From the NCBI GenBank assembly GCA_014058105.1, contig JACGCM010001747.1, positions 2,418,001 through 2,482,000 of the forward strand: DNA of 64,000 bases. Direction: 5' to 3'. Within the stretch, counting starts at the first letter, position 1; each line of letters starts with the position of its first letter. The position numbers were made by a program, and so were the translations under genes. Below, in pieces: positions 44,012 through 56,700 of this stretch. The notes beneath the pieces are model-generated. The model searched no databases, had not been told where the DNA came from, and saw only the letters and a list, made by a program, of their open reading frames with translations. Origin of the DNA: Kingdonia uniflora. Lineage: Eukaryota > Streptophyta > Magnoliopsida > Ranunculales > Circaeasteraceae.

Positions 44012-45188
44012 TCACCATACTCCCAGACAATGCACAATAACTAGGAGTTCCTTCTGTTGGGTTGAATATTGTCTCTCCTTATCATTTAGTTTCTTACTTT
44101 CATATGTAACCAGATGCTCATCTTGTAACAACACTCCACTCATAGCATAATCAGACACATCAGTATGTACTTCAAACCGCTTGGTAATATCTGGCAAGGC
44201 TAAAACTGGGTTGCTCATCACCGCATACTTTAGATCGTCAAATGTTGTTTGACATTTCTCAGACCATGATCAAGATAAGTCCTTGAGAAGATCTATAAGG
44301 GGTGCCGCGCGTTTCGAATATCCTTCGATGAACTTGCAGTAGTAGTTCGCGAGGCTAAGAAAGGAACAAACTTATGTAACCTCCATGGGAGCTTTCCATT
44401 CCTTAATAACGCGGACCTTTTCCATATCCATGCAGATCTGTCTTCTGCCAATAATGTGTCCAAGAAATATAACTTGTTTATGGGCAAACGAACATTTTCC
44501 CAACTTAACATATAGTTGGTTTTGTCGTAGGACTTGGAATACCATGAAAAAATGTTTAAGGTGTTCCTCCATAGTGTGGCTGTAGATAACAATATCATCC
44601 AAGTATACCAGCACAAACTTGTCAATGTATTTTTGGAAGAGCTCATTCATAAGAGTACATAATGTTATAAGAGCGTTGGTTAGGCCGAATGGCATGACAA
44701 GAAATTCATATGCTCCATACCGAGTGGAACAGGTGATTTTCAGTTCGTCCCTAGCAACAATCCTGACTTGATAGTAACTCGATCTCAAATCAAATTTAGA
44801 GAAGTACTTTGCGGATGTAAGCTGGTCAAATAAGTTGGCAATGAGCGGTATTCGATACTTGTTCTTCACCGTTACCTTGTTCAGGGCTTAATAGTTAACA
44901 CATAATCGTAGACTTCCATCGTGTTTCTTCTGAAATCAGACCGGTCGGGGAACCATATGCTGCCTTTGAGGGGCGAATAAAGCCTAATTCCAACAGTTCA
45001 TCAAGTTGTTTGTGAAGCTCTGCTAGTTCAGGTGGATTCATTCTATACGGTCCTTTGGCAGGAGGCTTTGTTCCAGGGACTAACTCGATCTGATGATCGA
45101 TAGGCCTTCGTGAAGGTAACACCTTTGGCAGTTCCTTCGGTATCACATCCTTGAACTCAGTAAGTACCCATGAGACTTCCATCGGCAT
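44012..45188 (-). pseudogene. Chromovirus reverse transcriptase and RNase H
   Basis: RT starts with ELVPGTKPPAKGPYRMNPPEL (about 45110-45050), then KNKYRIPLIANLFDQL, FSKFDLRSSYYQVRI and FLVMPFGLTNA (44870-44670), with the catalytic VYLDDIVIYS at about 44608-44580. RNase H follows at 44221-44012 (FEVHTDVSDYAMSGVLLQ, KLNDKERQYSTQQKELL). Stops near 44890, 44371 and 44011 and a frame change around 44290-44400 interrupt it. Confidence 0.88.
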
Positions 45189-45212
45189 AGCACTGTGAAT
45201 CTAATCATTCGG

Positions 45213-45880
45213 CTATAACCGTAAGGTAGGAAGGTAAGTCAACTCCCCTCGCTTCTGTCCCTTCTCCAACTGAAGAGCTGATAAGATTCTGCCCTCATCT
45301 ATATGCGTGGATATATGTATGACTAAGGGATTATCGTAAAAAATTCCCAAGGAATTGATGAACGGCATCAGCACTGCTTTGTGGTAGCGGAGAAAGTCCA
45401 TTCCCAAGATAATCTTAAAATTATTCAACGTCACTGCGAGAAGGTTAACCTTCCCACTCCACTATCCCATATTAACTGGAACCAACTTGGCAACACCATG
45501 TATCGGTATTGCGGCAGAGTTGATAACTTTCATCCTGCTAGAATCTTTTACCAAACGCAGTCCCAAATGATTCGATTCCTAAATGGCGATAAAGCTATGG
45601 GTAACACCTGTATCAACCATCGCCGGAATGCTCCACCCGTTAATACTGAGGTTCAGGTACATGAGTCCCTTCTTAGGCTTAGTCTTTACCAACTGAGTGG
45701 TCACGACATTAAGCAAGTAAAGAGAACCCATGTGAGTTTCACCGCTATCATTTCTTTGCGCAGTGTCATTGGCTTGGTCTCCTTGCGATGCCAATAGGGC
45801 ATTCAAGGTTGTCTTCTGAGGACATTAATAAGCTTTGTGATTCCCTCCACAAAGAAAACACTTCAAGTTTCCTGGACATC
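45213..45880 (-). pseudogene. Chromovirus zinc knuckle and protease
   Basis: Zinc knuckle near 45850-45810 reads CFLCGGNHKAY-C (C-X2-C-X3-H-X4-C with a stop inside). The protease follows: SINGWSIPAMVDTGVTHSFI (45640-45582; active-site DTG) and the flap/C-terminal part ILGMDFLRYHKAVL (about 45412-45370). Stops between them separate two open stretches. Confidence 0.85.
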
Positions 45881-46092
45881 TTTAAAACCTGGACGAGGAG
45901 GAAGCGCCACCACTGTTACACGACCTGTGGTACTCTCTCCCGGGAGTGGAACTCGAGGCACCGCCGCCCGTACTCACTCTACCATTTTCTGCCCTGGCCT
46001 TGGCCTTGACCTTGGTCTCCCCCACTTCTTGCTTTGTATCCCCCATTCTTTCCCTTATTATAATTATAGAAGGATCTCGTTTTCTGCTGTGA

Positions 46093-46986
46093 CTAGGAAT
46101 TAGACTGAGAATGAGTCGGTTGACGCTCACCATGCATAGGAGTGTAGTCGTTAATACGCTCAGCGGAGGCCATTGCGGATGCCAAATCTTGAACCCGTTG
46201 CCTTTGCAGTTCATTATGGTTATGAAACCATGGTTTCAAACCTTCCAAGAAACAGAACAACTTCTTATTTTCAGACATGTCGCGGATATCCAACATTAGG
46301 GATGAGAACCGCTTCACATACTCATGAATGTTGCATGTCTGCTTTAGTTGCCTTAAACTCCTCCGAGCAATGAACTCAACATTCTCGGGTAGGAACTGAT
46401 TCTTAAACTCTCTCTTCAAGTCATCCTATGTGCTAATAGTACCGTGACCGCTTTGGATCTCAGCATACTTGGTGCGCCACCATAGTTTAGCGTCACCTGC
46501 GAGGTATATGGTTTCCATCGACACCTTCGCACCTTCGCTCTCAAGTCTGACTATATTGAAGTACGTCTTCATATCAAAGAGGAAGTTCTCTACTTCCTCT
46601 GCGTCCCTCGCCCCCTCGTACGCCTTGGGTTCGGGGACCTTGATTCTGGGCCGTTCTATACCGCCGCCCAAAGGTGTTGGTTCACCAGTCCCAACAACCT
46701 TAACTAGGAGATTCACATTCGAATATAGTTTAGTCACCTGATCCAGAAGTGTAGCCATATTCCCTTCAACTACTCTTTATAGCGTAACGAGACGTTCGCC
46801 CATATGGGCCTGATCATCTGTAAATTCGTCCAATCGTTCATCCAAATTCGTTACTTGATCGATAATCCTACCTAGAGCTTGCATCTTATACTATAATTGG
46901 TCCAACCACATTCGGGTGTTCACCCTGGGATTGACGGGTGGTCATACCATTTGAGGGGCAGGACCAAAATTGGGACCCTCTGCCAT
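46093..46986 (-). pseudogene. Chromovirus gag
   Basis: A likely start is the ATG at 46986-46984 (MAEGPNFGPAP), with stops before the open stretch beginning at 46758. Gag core: KVPEPKAYEGARDAEEVENF, KLWWRTKYAE (46560-46470), then after a frame change FKNQFLPENVEFIARRSLRQ and LEGLKPWFHN (46400-46200). It runs into the zinc-knuckle region at about 45880. Confidence 0.85.
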
Positions 46987-47018
46987 AGCAACAAGATCGC
47001 TTTCCTACTAAAACGTAA

Positions 47019-47029
47019 CTCTGATACCA
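47019..47029 (-). other. Primer-binding site of the chromovirus
   Basis: TGGTATCAGAG on the minus strand, two bases from the 5' LTR edge at 47032; initiator tRNA-Met type. Confidence 0.85.
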
Positions 47030-47031
47030 AC

Positions 47032-47453
47032 TGACACGTACCAACTTAAACCCAAGCTTGGTACGTGCGGTACTCAAGATATGTGCCTCAAGTAAGCCTA
47101 ATTATTCATCTCTTTCAATTGTCTTCTCAACACAATATCATATAAGATCACATAAAATCAAAACAACACAAACACTGTACAAATGGCCATTGAAAACTTA
47201 ATTTCATTCATTTCTCAACAACAATTACAAAGCTTTATTTCTTTCTCGGGTGTATCAGAGTCATGTTCTCTACATAATAGCTACTAAGGAATTAACTAAC
47301 AACTAAAAGGAAACATCAAAGTTGGAGATGAAGCGTACTCCTCTTTTTGGTTAACCTAAACTTTACAGAAATAAACAAAACTTTATACATGGCTTTATTA
47401 CATCCTAAAGTTACTATTTGCAAAATATGGGTTCAATCCGCTGAGACGTCACA
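47032..47453 (-). repeat. 5' LTR of the chromovirus
   Basis: Plus-strand start TGACACGTACC, end GACGTCACA, followed by the CTTAA duplication. It is the promoter-bearing LTR and points leftward, away from the adjacent TIC100 gene. Confidence 0.92.
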
Positions 47454-47458
47454 CTTAA

Positions 47459-47730
47459 TGAGCTTAAAAGAGAAAGTGCACCTAAAATGAAACTAAATAA
47501 ATTAGTTGAGTTCGGGTTGTTTACCCTCACCGTGTTGCGGTATATTAGAGATATCCAAATTCCAAAACAACGTCTCACACTCTCACTGACTCATTCAAAA
47601 CAACGGACCTGTGAGATGTTATTCTTCTTTTTCTCTCTTCCTAGTTCCCACCTTATCTTCTCTCATTTTCTCCCTCTCCCTCTCTCACTCAACACTCATC
47701 ACCTTGAGCTCAAATTACAGAGCAACAACA
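47459..47730 (+). promoter_or_regulatory. Short TIC100 upstream region with pyrimidine-rich tract
   Basis: Only 272 bp separate the chromovirus duplication from the start codon. From about 47618 to 47700 the strand is rich in TC runs (TTCTTTTTCTCTCTTCC, CTCCCTCTCCCTCTCTC), as in plant core-promoter Y patches and 5' leaders. No clear TATA box was seen, which would fit a housekeeping plastid gene. The start codon context is AACAACAATGGCG. Confidence 0.55.
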
Positions 47731-50700
47731 ATGGCGAACGAAGACGACCTAGATTCCTCCTCATCATCATCCGAAGAGGATAACTCAGAGTCAGAGTATG
47801 ATTCCTCGGAGGCGAGCGACTACGAAGACTTCCAAGAAAATCTCAACGAAAACGAAGGCGAAGACTCACCCGAAAAAAACCTTAAGCTTTTCACCGAGGT
47901 CCTCGACTCGAGAATCTGGAGAGAGAAGTACAAGCGCGAGAAAGATCCTATTACTGATGAAGAACGCTTCAATTTCCCAATTGACCCTGAGAATTGGAGA
48001 GAAGAGGATAACGGGGAGTTATGGGCTGATGCGCCGACTGCGATGAAGAAACCTGGGTGGGATCCTGTTTGGGCTGATGAGGAGGATTGGGATGTTGTGA
48101 AGCAGGAGGCTAAAGCTGGGAGAGACTTACCAATTGCTCCGTTTTATCTGCCTTATAGGAAGTTTTATCCAGCTATACCTAATAACCATGTCGACATTGC
48201 TAACCCCAAAGCTGTTATCGAAGAGTTGGATCGAATTGAGGAGTTTTTGAAATGGCTTAGCTTTGTTTTCGCTGATGGGAGCTCGTAAGTATAAGTTTTA
48301 CTCATTTTGCTTATTAGTGTCTCTTTGTTTGGATATTTGGTAATGCTGTAGTTGGTTTAGTGTGAAAGTATAACTATAGATAGCAAAATCCTATAGTTAT
48401 TTAGAGATAATATGTAATGAAAACCAAAAGAGACGAAGAAGGTGAAGAGATTGAGGTACAAAATTGGCAGCATTCTGTATTTATCTCTTAGTACTTGTAG
48501 TAAGATGAGGTTATGGCATTTTGCTTCAAATGGAATGCATGGTTGAGGTATGAAGCAAAGGAGTGGGTGTTTTTCATTGTTCATTTGTTCATTTGTCCTT
48601 TTTCATCTATTTTTATTGTCCTGATTCATAAAAAATACCATTTTATGATTGAGGAAAGTAGAAACTACGATAAGCATAAGGAAAAGGGCCAACTGTGGAT
48701 ACTCTTATAGAAATCGATGCCAACCTCATGACTCAATAACAATGGCCTCCAAAAATGACCTACTTCCAGCTAGGCTTAAGAGATTCAAGGATCGATAGAA
48801 GGTGTGCCCAGTCAGTTAGGTTTTGTTCTCGGCTACACCTGCTGTTATTGATTGATATCCATAAATTCCCATTAGTCGTACTGAAACATGAGTTTGGTCT
48901 TTTCTAGGCCCATCCTTTTCCAGGCATGAATCTGAAAGTTTGGTATTATATTTCACATTGGGCAAGATGCTTATTGTCTCGAAGCTGCGACATATAATAT
49001 ATCTTTTGTTCTTCCAATCTTCCATAGAGAAATGCAAGCCTTTTAGCTGCACCCAAAGCAATCTTCATTTTAGTCGACTAAGCCACAGTTGCACATACCT
49101 GTCGGAAAGGGTGAACCTTTTAAACTTCCAGATGCCATGTACTCATAGATTAACATTCTGTGTTTATCCTCACAACAACAACTATTGAGTTTGACAAGGT
49201 TTGGCTGACTGAGTTGCCCAGGATTGTTAACCTTGGTCAGTCACTCTCTACCGCCTTGCAAATCCTCTAGCTTAAGTTCTTTAATGGCAATTTAAATGCT
49301 CTTATAACCTTCTGTGACATTCTCATCTATAACTCCTGTGCATGTAATACCAAATCTACCCCCACCAAGAGTTTGATCTGCCCGAAGAATCTTCTTTGCT
49401 GGTTTCATTTCATTATATATACAGATGCTTATCTAGGATTCTTACTATGATCTTTAACATTCTTAGCAACTATAGAATTCTACCATCTTTAACATTCATT
49501 TCATCTTACTATCACCTAAATTAAAAGCACAGACATCTTTGGTTTGTTGTGGAGGGTATGCAGATTCTTTCATGGCCAAACAGTTCCCCGTCGATTTCAG
49601 ATTTTTCAAGAGACACCAGATTATGACAATTTTATCGTATCCCACTCCTAAAAAAAAATCAAGAAAAGCTAGTGGGATAGGATCCTAGCAGTGGTTATCG
49701 GTAGTAATAGCTTACAAAGTAAAAGTATTGGTTTTTGAAAGAAAATTTTGAACCCGAGAGAGAAACTGTAATCTGAAGTAGTTGTTTTCTGAAATAAACT
49801 CATTCCTTGCCTGCCAAGTCAAAGAATACTAGTAATATAAACACTCTGTTCAATGAGGTTTGATTTCATGGCCATTGTTGATCAAGCGAACTTAAGATCT
49901 GCCATATCGAAATTAACTGACCAATCAGTGGTCTTAAAGAGCAGATGCCAAATAAACCTTCCTGGAACAATCACAGATGACGAACTTAAGATCTGCCATA
50001 TCGAAATAACTGACCAATCAGTGGTCTTAAAGAGCAGATGCCAAATAAACCTTCCAGGAACAATCACAGATGAACAAGACATGATAAGTAGAACACTTCC
50101 TAGATATATGGTTATCAAGGAGTTCTTTTTCTGGTGGGAAGAATATTCCAAAAGACTCTTCAAGCAAACACCTGAACCCTATAAGGATTTAGAACTTTAA
50201 GAGACCAAATTGAAGTTTCGAGCTTTCTTTAAGTTTGAGTTTGGTCAACACCTTTATCCTCACCTCTTTTAGAACACGTAAGATAATTAGTTATAAAATT
50301 GTAAACAGGTACGTTAAAGATTTATCTTTCCATTATGATGTCCAATTAATTTTATCTAGGAGCGAATTTGTGGAAATATGGATCTCCAAGATAACTATTG
50401 TTTCAAAATCCAAGAATAAGTATTGTAGGAGGTTTCCTTTCCATTGTTTAGTATCTTATGCACAAGATCCTTGTTTGAAGGTATGAATGGTTGGAAGGAG
50501 GGTAAAGCATATTGGGTTTGGCTTAAGCTGACCACCTCTGACCGACCGTAAACTAGGGAGTGAAATGCCAATTAGCCTATTTTGCTGAGGGGTCCTTGTA
50601 CAGAAATTACAGACATTAGCCAAATATGAAAAGCTCAACTACTAAAAACAAACAACATAACTTTAGAATATGTTCTAGAGATCATAGACATACATAATCA

Positions 50701-53700
50701 AACATAGTAGCTTGATTCATCCTAGAAATTTTGAATTTGCATCCCAAAATCTTGAATGTAATAGATGAAAAGGGCATACTCATCAAATACCACCGTTCCT
50801 TACAACACATGGTCTTAAGTTTCATGATCAATATGTTTTTTAATAGTCAACTTTGGTTCGACAACTGTACTTGTAGCAGTGTTAAGCAACACCCCGACCA
50901 TGGCGAATGGCAATTCAACTGAAGCCACTCAAGAAGACGACCTAGATTCCTCTTCTTCAGACGAAAATCAGAGTCCTCCAAGGCGAGCGACTACGAAAAG
51001 TTCTAAGAAAAACTCGACGAAGGCGACGATTCACCCGAAAAAAACCTCAAGCTCTTCCCCAAAGTCCTCGTCGCGAGAAACTGGTGGGATAAGTACAAAC
51101 GCGAGAAATATCCCATTCCTTAACACAATTTTGTAGGTTTAGTATTCAACCAGTTATTAGCATTTGAGATGATATAAATAATGTTTGGTGTCGTACTCTC
51201 ATACCTGTAGCTGCATCTGGATTTTCACAACTCCCAGCAGATAAAAGAAGGAATCAAATATCTAATTAATCTCCATTTGAGACTATCAGCCAGATTGTAC
51301 CAAGTACCTTGTCTTGACCACATGGTTTGATTGTGTAAAACAGGACCCCCACGCAATCTGAATTCACACTCATTCTGGATAGACTGTTATGCACAAACAA
51401 ATGATCAGAAGGTTCAGACTCAGGTGAAGAGCAGCAACAACATTTTGAGGGCATACAAATAAATTTCTGCAGTAAGCTATCAACAGGCACAACACCCTTC
51501 CATAGTTTCCACATAAACACCAGAATTTTAGTAAGAGTGGCTTTATGCCACACCCATTTCATTATCTCAATAATGGTATCTGGTCTTCTCCAAAAATCCA
51601 GAGCTCTTTGTTAAGTTTCCATCTTCAGAAAGATCCCAAATAGGTTTATCAGGTTTAGCAGATAGTTATTTTCTTTGGATTAGAATGTTCTTCCATGTCT
51701 CAGGGAATTCAGCCTGCAGTTTATGCCAATGCCATACTCCAGACTCATCTAGTACCTTTATTAACCAAAATGACTTGGTCTACATCAAAGTTCAGAATGC
51801 CAAAAACTGACCTCCCCGTGCCCAATAGCCTAAACAGTATTGTTTTCAAGAGTGTTCAATAAGCAACTCATGTTTCTCCATTGTCTAGAACAGTTGTGAT
51901 CCAGGAGGATCTAGACACTAAACCCCTTGGAAAAGAGACAAAAGGAGTCTTCTGTTCGAACAGAGAATTGTCTATTCGAACAGACCAGTTTTATTCGAAC
52001 AAACTTATTTTTCTATTCTAAAAACTGGGTTCTAAGTGTTCTGTTCGAACAAAGAATTGTCTGTTCGAACAGACAGTTTTATTCGAATAGACTTATTTTT
52101 CTATTCGAATAAACTAGGTTCTGAGTGTTCTGTTCGAACAGAGGCGCGACTTAGCTTATTTTGAGGTCGTGTAAATGGCATTTTTGTCCGTTTTTGTAAC
52201 TAAAAACTTGTAACCTCCATTAAAGGGCAAGGATAGGCAAAGAGAGAGGATCCAAGTTTTTGTAAGAGAGACTTAGGGTTTAAAATGAATTCAATTAAAA
52301 TCAAGTTATTGAGCAATTGAAGCTCTAAAAGGGAAATTCTCCCGCCAATTTGTTTATTCTTTATGTTATTTTTCAATCTTGGTTAATCTCAATTCGATTG
52401 TGGATTAAGTTGGCACTCTCCTACTTCTGTAAGCTCGATCAACCATAAACTTTTGTTTCATGAAATCAGACCATGCTGATGAAAGGTGGGAGGTTTACCC
52501 TTTTGAAAAGTAATTTTTCTAGCCTCCCAGTTTATTATGTCTCTGTTCACTCTTCCTAAGGGTGTAGAGAAGACTTTGAAATCTATTATGAATTTTTTTT
52601 TTGGAATGATTAAGTGGAGGAGCATAAGATCCATCAAGTCAGATGGGATCAAGTTTGTAAGTCTAGAGAGGAAGGTGGGTTCGGTGTGACAGAGTTTGGG
52701 TGGAGTAGTAGGAAGATTGGTGAGTCATTTGGATGTGGGGTGTGGAGGGGAGTGATGAAGTTTAGTGAGAGTTTTGGTAGATGAGTTAGGATTAAAGTTG
52801 GTGTTGGTAATAGGGTGAGATTTTGGGAGGATCGTTGGCTTCTTAACTGGTCGCTTAGAGAATTATATTCGTTACTTTTCACCTTATCAGATAAGCATGA
52901 GTGCTCAGTTCAATAAGTGTTAAACTTGGATCATACAGGTATTTCGTTGAATTTTGGCTTCCATCGAAACTTGAATGATTGGGAAATGGCTCTCGTTACC
53001 TCTCTTTTGGATAAACTTTCTAGCTTTCATCATTGTCCAGGGGAAGATGATAGGATGGTTTGGATTGATTTTTCTAAGGGTGTATTATATGTTAAGACAT
53101 TTTACAAAGGAGATCCTAACCCAGAATACTTCCTTGACCTTTCCAAAGAAGCAAATTTGGATTCCCAAGTTGGCCTTCTAAGGTGGCTTTTTTCGCTTGA
53201 ACGTTGGGCTTCTTAGTATTGACAATCTTCGTAAACGCAATATTCTTATTGTCAATTTTTGTTCCATGTGTAAAAAAGATGGGGAGTCCATTGATCATCT
53301 TTTTCTTCTTCGCCCCTTCGCGGAGAGTATTTGGATTGAATTATTTACTGGGATTGGCAATCCGTGGCCGCATTTTAGGAGCGTTAGGAGCTCTTTAACT
53401 AATTTGAAGATGATGAACCTTGTTGGCCATGGTAAGGTGTTATGGCATTTTCTACCTTTTTTGCGGTGATGTGGGCGATATGGCTCGAACGGAACTCCAG
53501 GAAGTTTGAAGGGAAGAAGAAGTTGAGAGCCTCGGTGTTGGTGTCGTCTTTTTTTCTTTTTTTCGTTTTGCTCTTTCTCCACTTGGAGAGGCGGGTTTAG
53601 TTGTACCTTGTTCATTTTAGGGGTGTACATTGTTTCTTTCATCAATAAATTTTACATTCATAAAAAATAAAAATAAAAATAAAAATCCTACATTTCTTCA

Positions 53701-56700
53701 TTAAAAAGCTGTATTTAATGTCATGTAAATCTCTAATTCCAAGACCCTCTTACTGTCTTACATCTTAGGTTTGTAGATATTATTCCATGCAACCCAATTC
53801 CTCTTGGCCTTTCTTTCAAAGTACCCCAGAAGAAATTTACAAAATTTTCTCAAGCTAAACAATAACACCTTCTGGAATATCTAAGCAGGATACGCATATG
53901 TTTGATTAATATGAGTTTACCTCCATTAGATAACGGCTTACTCTGCGAACCTTTTAACTTTTTTCTGTACCCTTTGAACCAGACCAGAGGGGCAAAATAA
54001 GCAATTTTTACTTGACCATAGTTAATTGGGGCACCCATATATACTAAGGGAATTTTTTTGAGGAGCAACCTACAAGCTCTTTGAATGATGGTTTTTCTAA
54101 CAGTTGAGGTGGAGTGATGAAGATAGATACCACTTTTATCTCTGTTAGTGTTCGCACACTGCCCAGAGCATTCGGCACTCCTATTGTCTAAGAAAGTTAA
54201 CGAGGCCAAGTAAAGATTGTTGACTCCCATTGAGAAATACAATAAAGTCATCAGCATATAATAAATGTGTGAGTGGTAGACAGTCTTCTAGAAGAAGAGA
54301 AACATCCAATTTTGCACCTTTTCTTTTGTAGTATATTCTTCTTAGACATGCTACCATTTTTTACGTTAAATGGCTTATAGTTTTATACTGATGGCTATTT
54401 TATTATCCTTCATTTTGTGAAGATACGAAGGGACTGTTTGGGATGACCTGGCACATGGAAAAGGCGTGTATGTTGCTGAAAACGGACTGGTCAGGTCTGC
54501 TTATTGTTTATCCTTTCTTTCTTTTATGTTATGTCGTCAAACATTGGGGCACAAGATATCTAGTAGGGTCACAAAACTGATAGATGGCGGTGCTATATAC
54601 TTAGCAAATAATGTCAAAATGTTTTTTGTTCATTTTTACGTGTCCAATCATAAAAATGTAAGCAAATTTCCGCAATTTCAGTTTCTATATTTTCATGCAT
54701 AATGCTTTTTCCTTTCCTTTGTTTTCCATGGATCAAACACGCCCTAAAGGTGGTTTGTCTTTATTACATATTTCATGATTTGGGATTACGTCCTTCTTAT
54801 CCAGTATCATGGTTGGTATTAAGTATTTTGATCTATTTACGTCATTTTGCACTTGGTGATTTAACTCCTGATGGATTTAGAACATCTTATTGCCCTGTAC
54901 AATGTTGCGTGGGTTACATGCCCTCTCAGATTCAGCCTCGGACATAGATCAACAGCTTGGAAGGAAAGGAATGCTACATTTCAATGTGAAAGCAATGATT
55001 ATTTGTATTGAGTTCATACCTCCAACTGTATTGAGTCTTTATTCCAGTTTTAGTATTTTCCGCAGATTTCCTTTTTGAGTCGTTTACTTTATATATTCTA
55101 CCTTCTACAATAATAATAGCAACCATAAGCTGTATTTTCCCATTTGTTTGGAATGAAAACTAACAGTAGTAACACGTAAACTTTACTCAAGAAGATGCTT
55201 CGGCGTCTCTTCCCACCATTAAGTTTATATACAAATTATTTCTAGTTATTTTGGGGGCTGGATGATTTTTGTAGCTAACGAGACACGTATGAAATGCCTA
55301 TTGTACAGACTTTCTAAGAGGTATTTTTTTACTGCAGGTATGAAGGCGAATGGCTTCAAAACAACATGGAAGGTCATGGGGTCGTGGAAGTTGACATACC
55401 CGGTAGAGAACCTGTACCAGGCTCCAAGTATGTTTACCATCCTTAATTTTGTACTTTTCACATCAACGTTAAGGGATCCGAGAAACATAATCTATAATTA
55501 GCATGAGTGATTATTCTTTACTTGTTTTTTTAGGCTTGAAGCAAAGATGCGTGCCGAAGGCAAGATAATATCTAGGGATTTCATGTCACCAGAAGATAGA
55601 GAATGGCTGGAGATGGACATTGAAGATAGCTATCATTTAGCAAATGGGAAGTATGAAATTCCGTTCGATGAGAATAAGCTATGGACGAAGATATTTGGGA
55701 AGAAACCGTAAGCATCTACCTCCGGTTGATTTGACCATTATCTTCCCTAGCCTCTCAATATTTCATCTGCACTGTACCTCTTTGATACTAATACTTCTAT
55801 AGTTCATTGAAGTAATCATCCTGTTAATCGTCAACTTTATCTCGCAGTCTCTCTCTCTCTCTCTCTAGTGGTCATGGCATCATCACTTCTCAGTTTTCAC
55901 TGTTATAATGCATCATCATTCACATATCATAGGCAGTGATGCAGGTTCTAATGTTAGGCCAAAATATTAAATGTATGGCAAAATTTACTACGGGTTGCCT
56001 GCCCTAGTATAGAAATTACAGACATTAACTTTCCAATATGAAAAACGCAAAACTGTAAAATATGTTTATGAGAATATAGACATGCATAATCAAATATAGT
56101 AGCTGGATTCGTCCTAAAACCTTTGAAGTTACATCCCTACAACCTTGAAAGTAATAAATGAAAATGGCATACTCATTTAATATCAAGCAAGTGGTCTTAG
56201 GTAGGTTTCATGATCAATGTGTTCTTTATAGTCAATTTTTGTTTGAAAACTGTACTTGGAGAAGTAATAACGAGCACACCTTCTCAGTAGGAGGAATAAC
56301 TAGAATAGTCTCCATTGATGTTTGTTTTTTGCATTTTGATATTCTAACTGTTCTATTTCAATCTGAAACCGAGTACTCCTGCATTTAGATATCTTATATA
56401 TAGAAGGGATTAGACTTTTGTTCTGTTTGCTTATAAACATGTTTCTCTGCCAGGGAAAAAGGTCGATACAGATATGCCGGACAGTGGAAACATGGCAGGA
56501 TGCATGGCTGTGGTGTATATGAAGTCAATGAACAACCCATATATGTAGGTGCTAAATAGCTTCTCCAGTGATTTATTGAAGTTGTAGGTTCCAAAATCCA
56601 AAAAAAGTATATCTTAAGACTTGCTAGTGTAATGAAGGTCAAATGTGCTAAAAATATGAGCATTTTTGTATATATATTAGGATTCGGAATACTAAAATAG

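Larger units (their letters stand above)
41821..47453 (-). mobile_element. Ty3/gypsy chromovirus, complete structure, TSD CTTAA
   Basis: LTRs at 41821-42237 and 47032-47453 (417 and 422 bp, ends TGACACG...CGTCACA) flank gag, protease, RT, RNase H, integrase and a chromodomain on the minus strand. CTTAA lies directly outside both ends (41816-41820, 47454-47458). The primer-binding site TGGTATCAGAG (minus, 47019-47029) adjoins the right LTR, and a purine tract GAGTGGGAGAGAG (42238-42250, minus) adjoins the left one. The 5633-bp length is normal for the group. Stops in most modules make it inactive. Its 5' LTR faces away from the TIC100 gene, which begins 273 bp to the right. Confidence 0.94.

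Noticed and set aside
47487..47783. A separate reading frame overlapping the TIC100 start
   Set aside because: It runs through the pyrimidine-rich leader and the first codons in another frame; no domain and no support.
49853..50200. A 115-codon gene across the 94-bp duplication
   Set aside because: The open frame is produced by duplication of one open segment, is matched by an equally long frame on the other strand and lies within TIC100 intron 1 without recognisable domain.
50879..51136. An alternative functional first exon of TIC100
   Set aside because: The copy is out of frame relative to exon 1 over most of its length, lacks the later part of exon 1 and has no donor site that keeps the phase.
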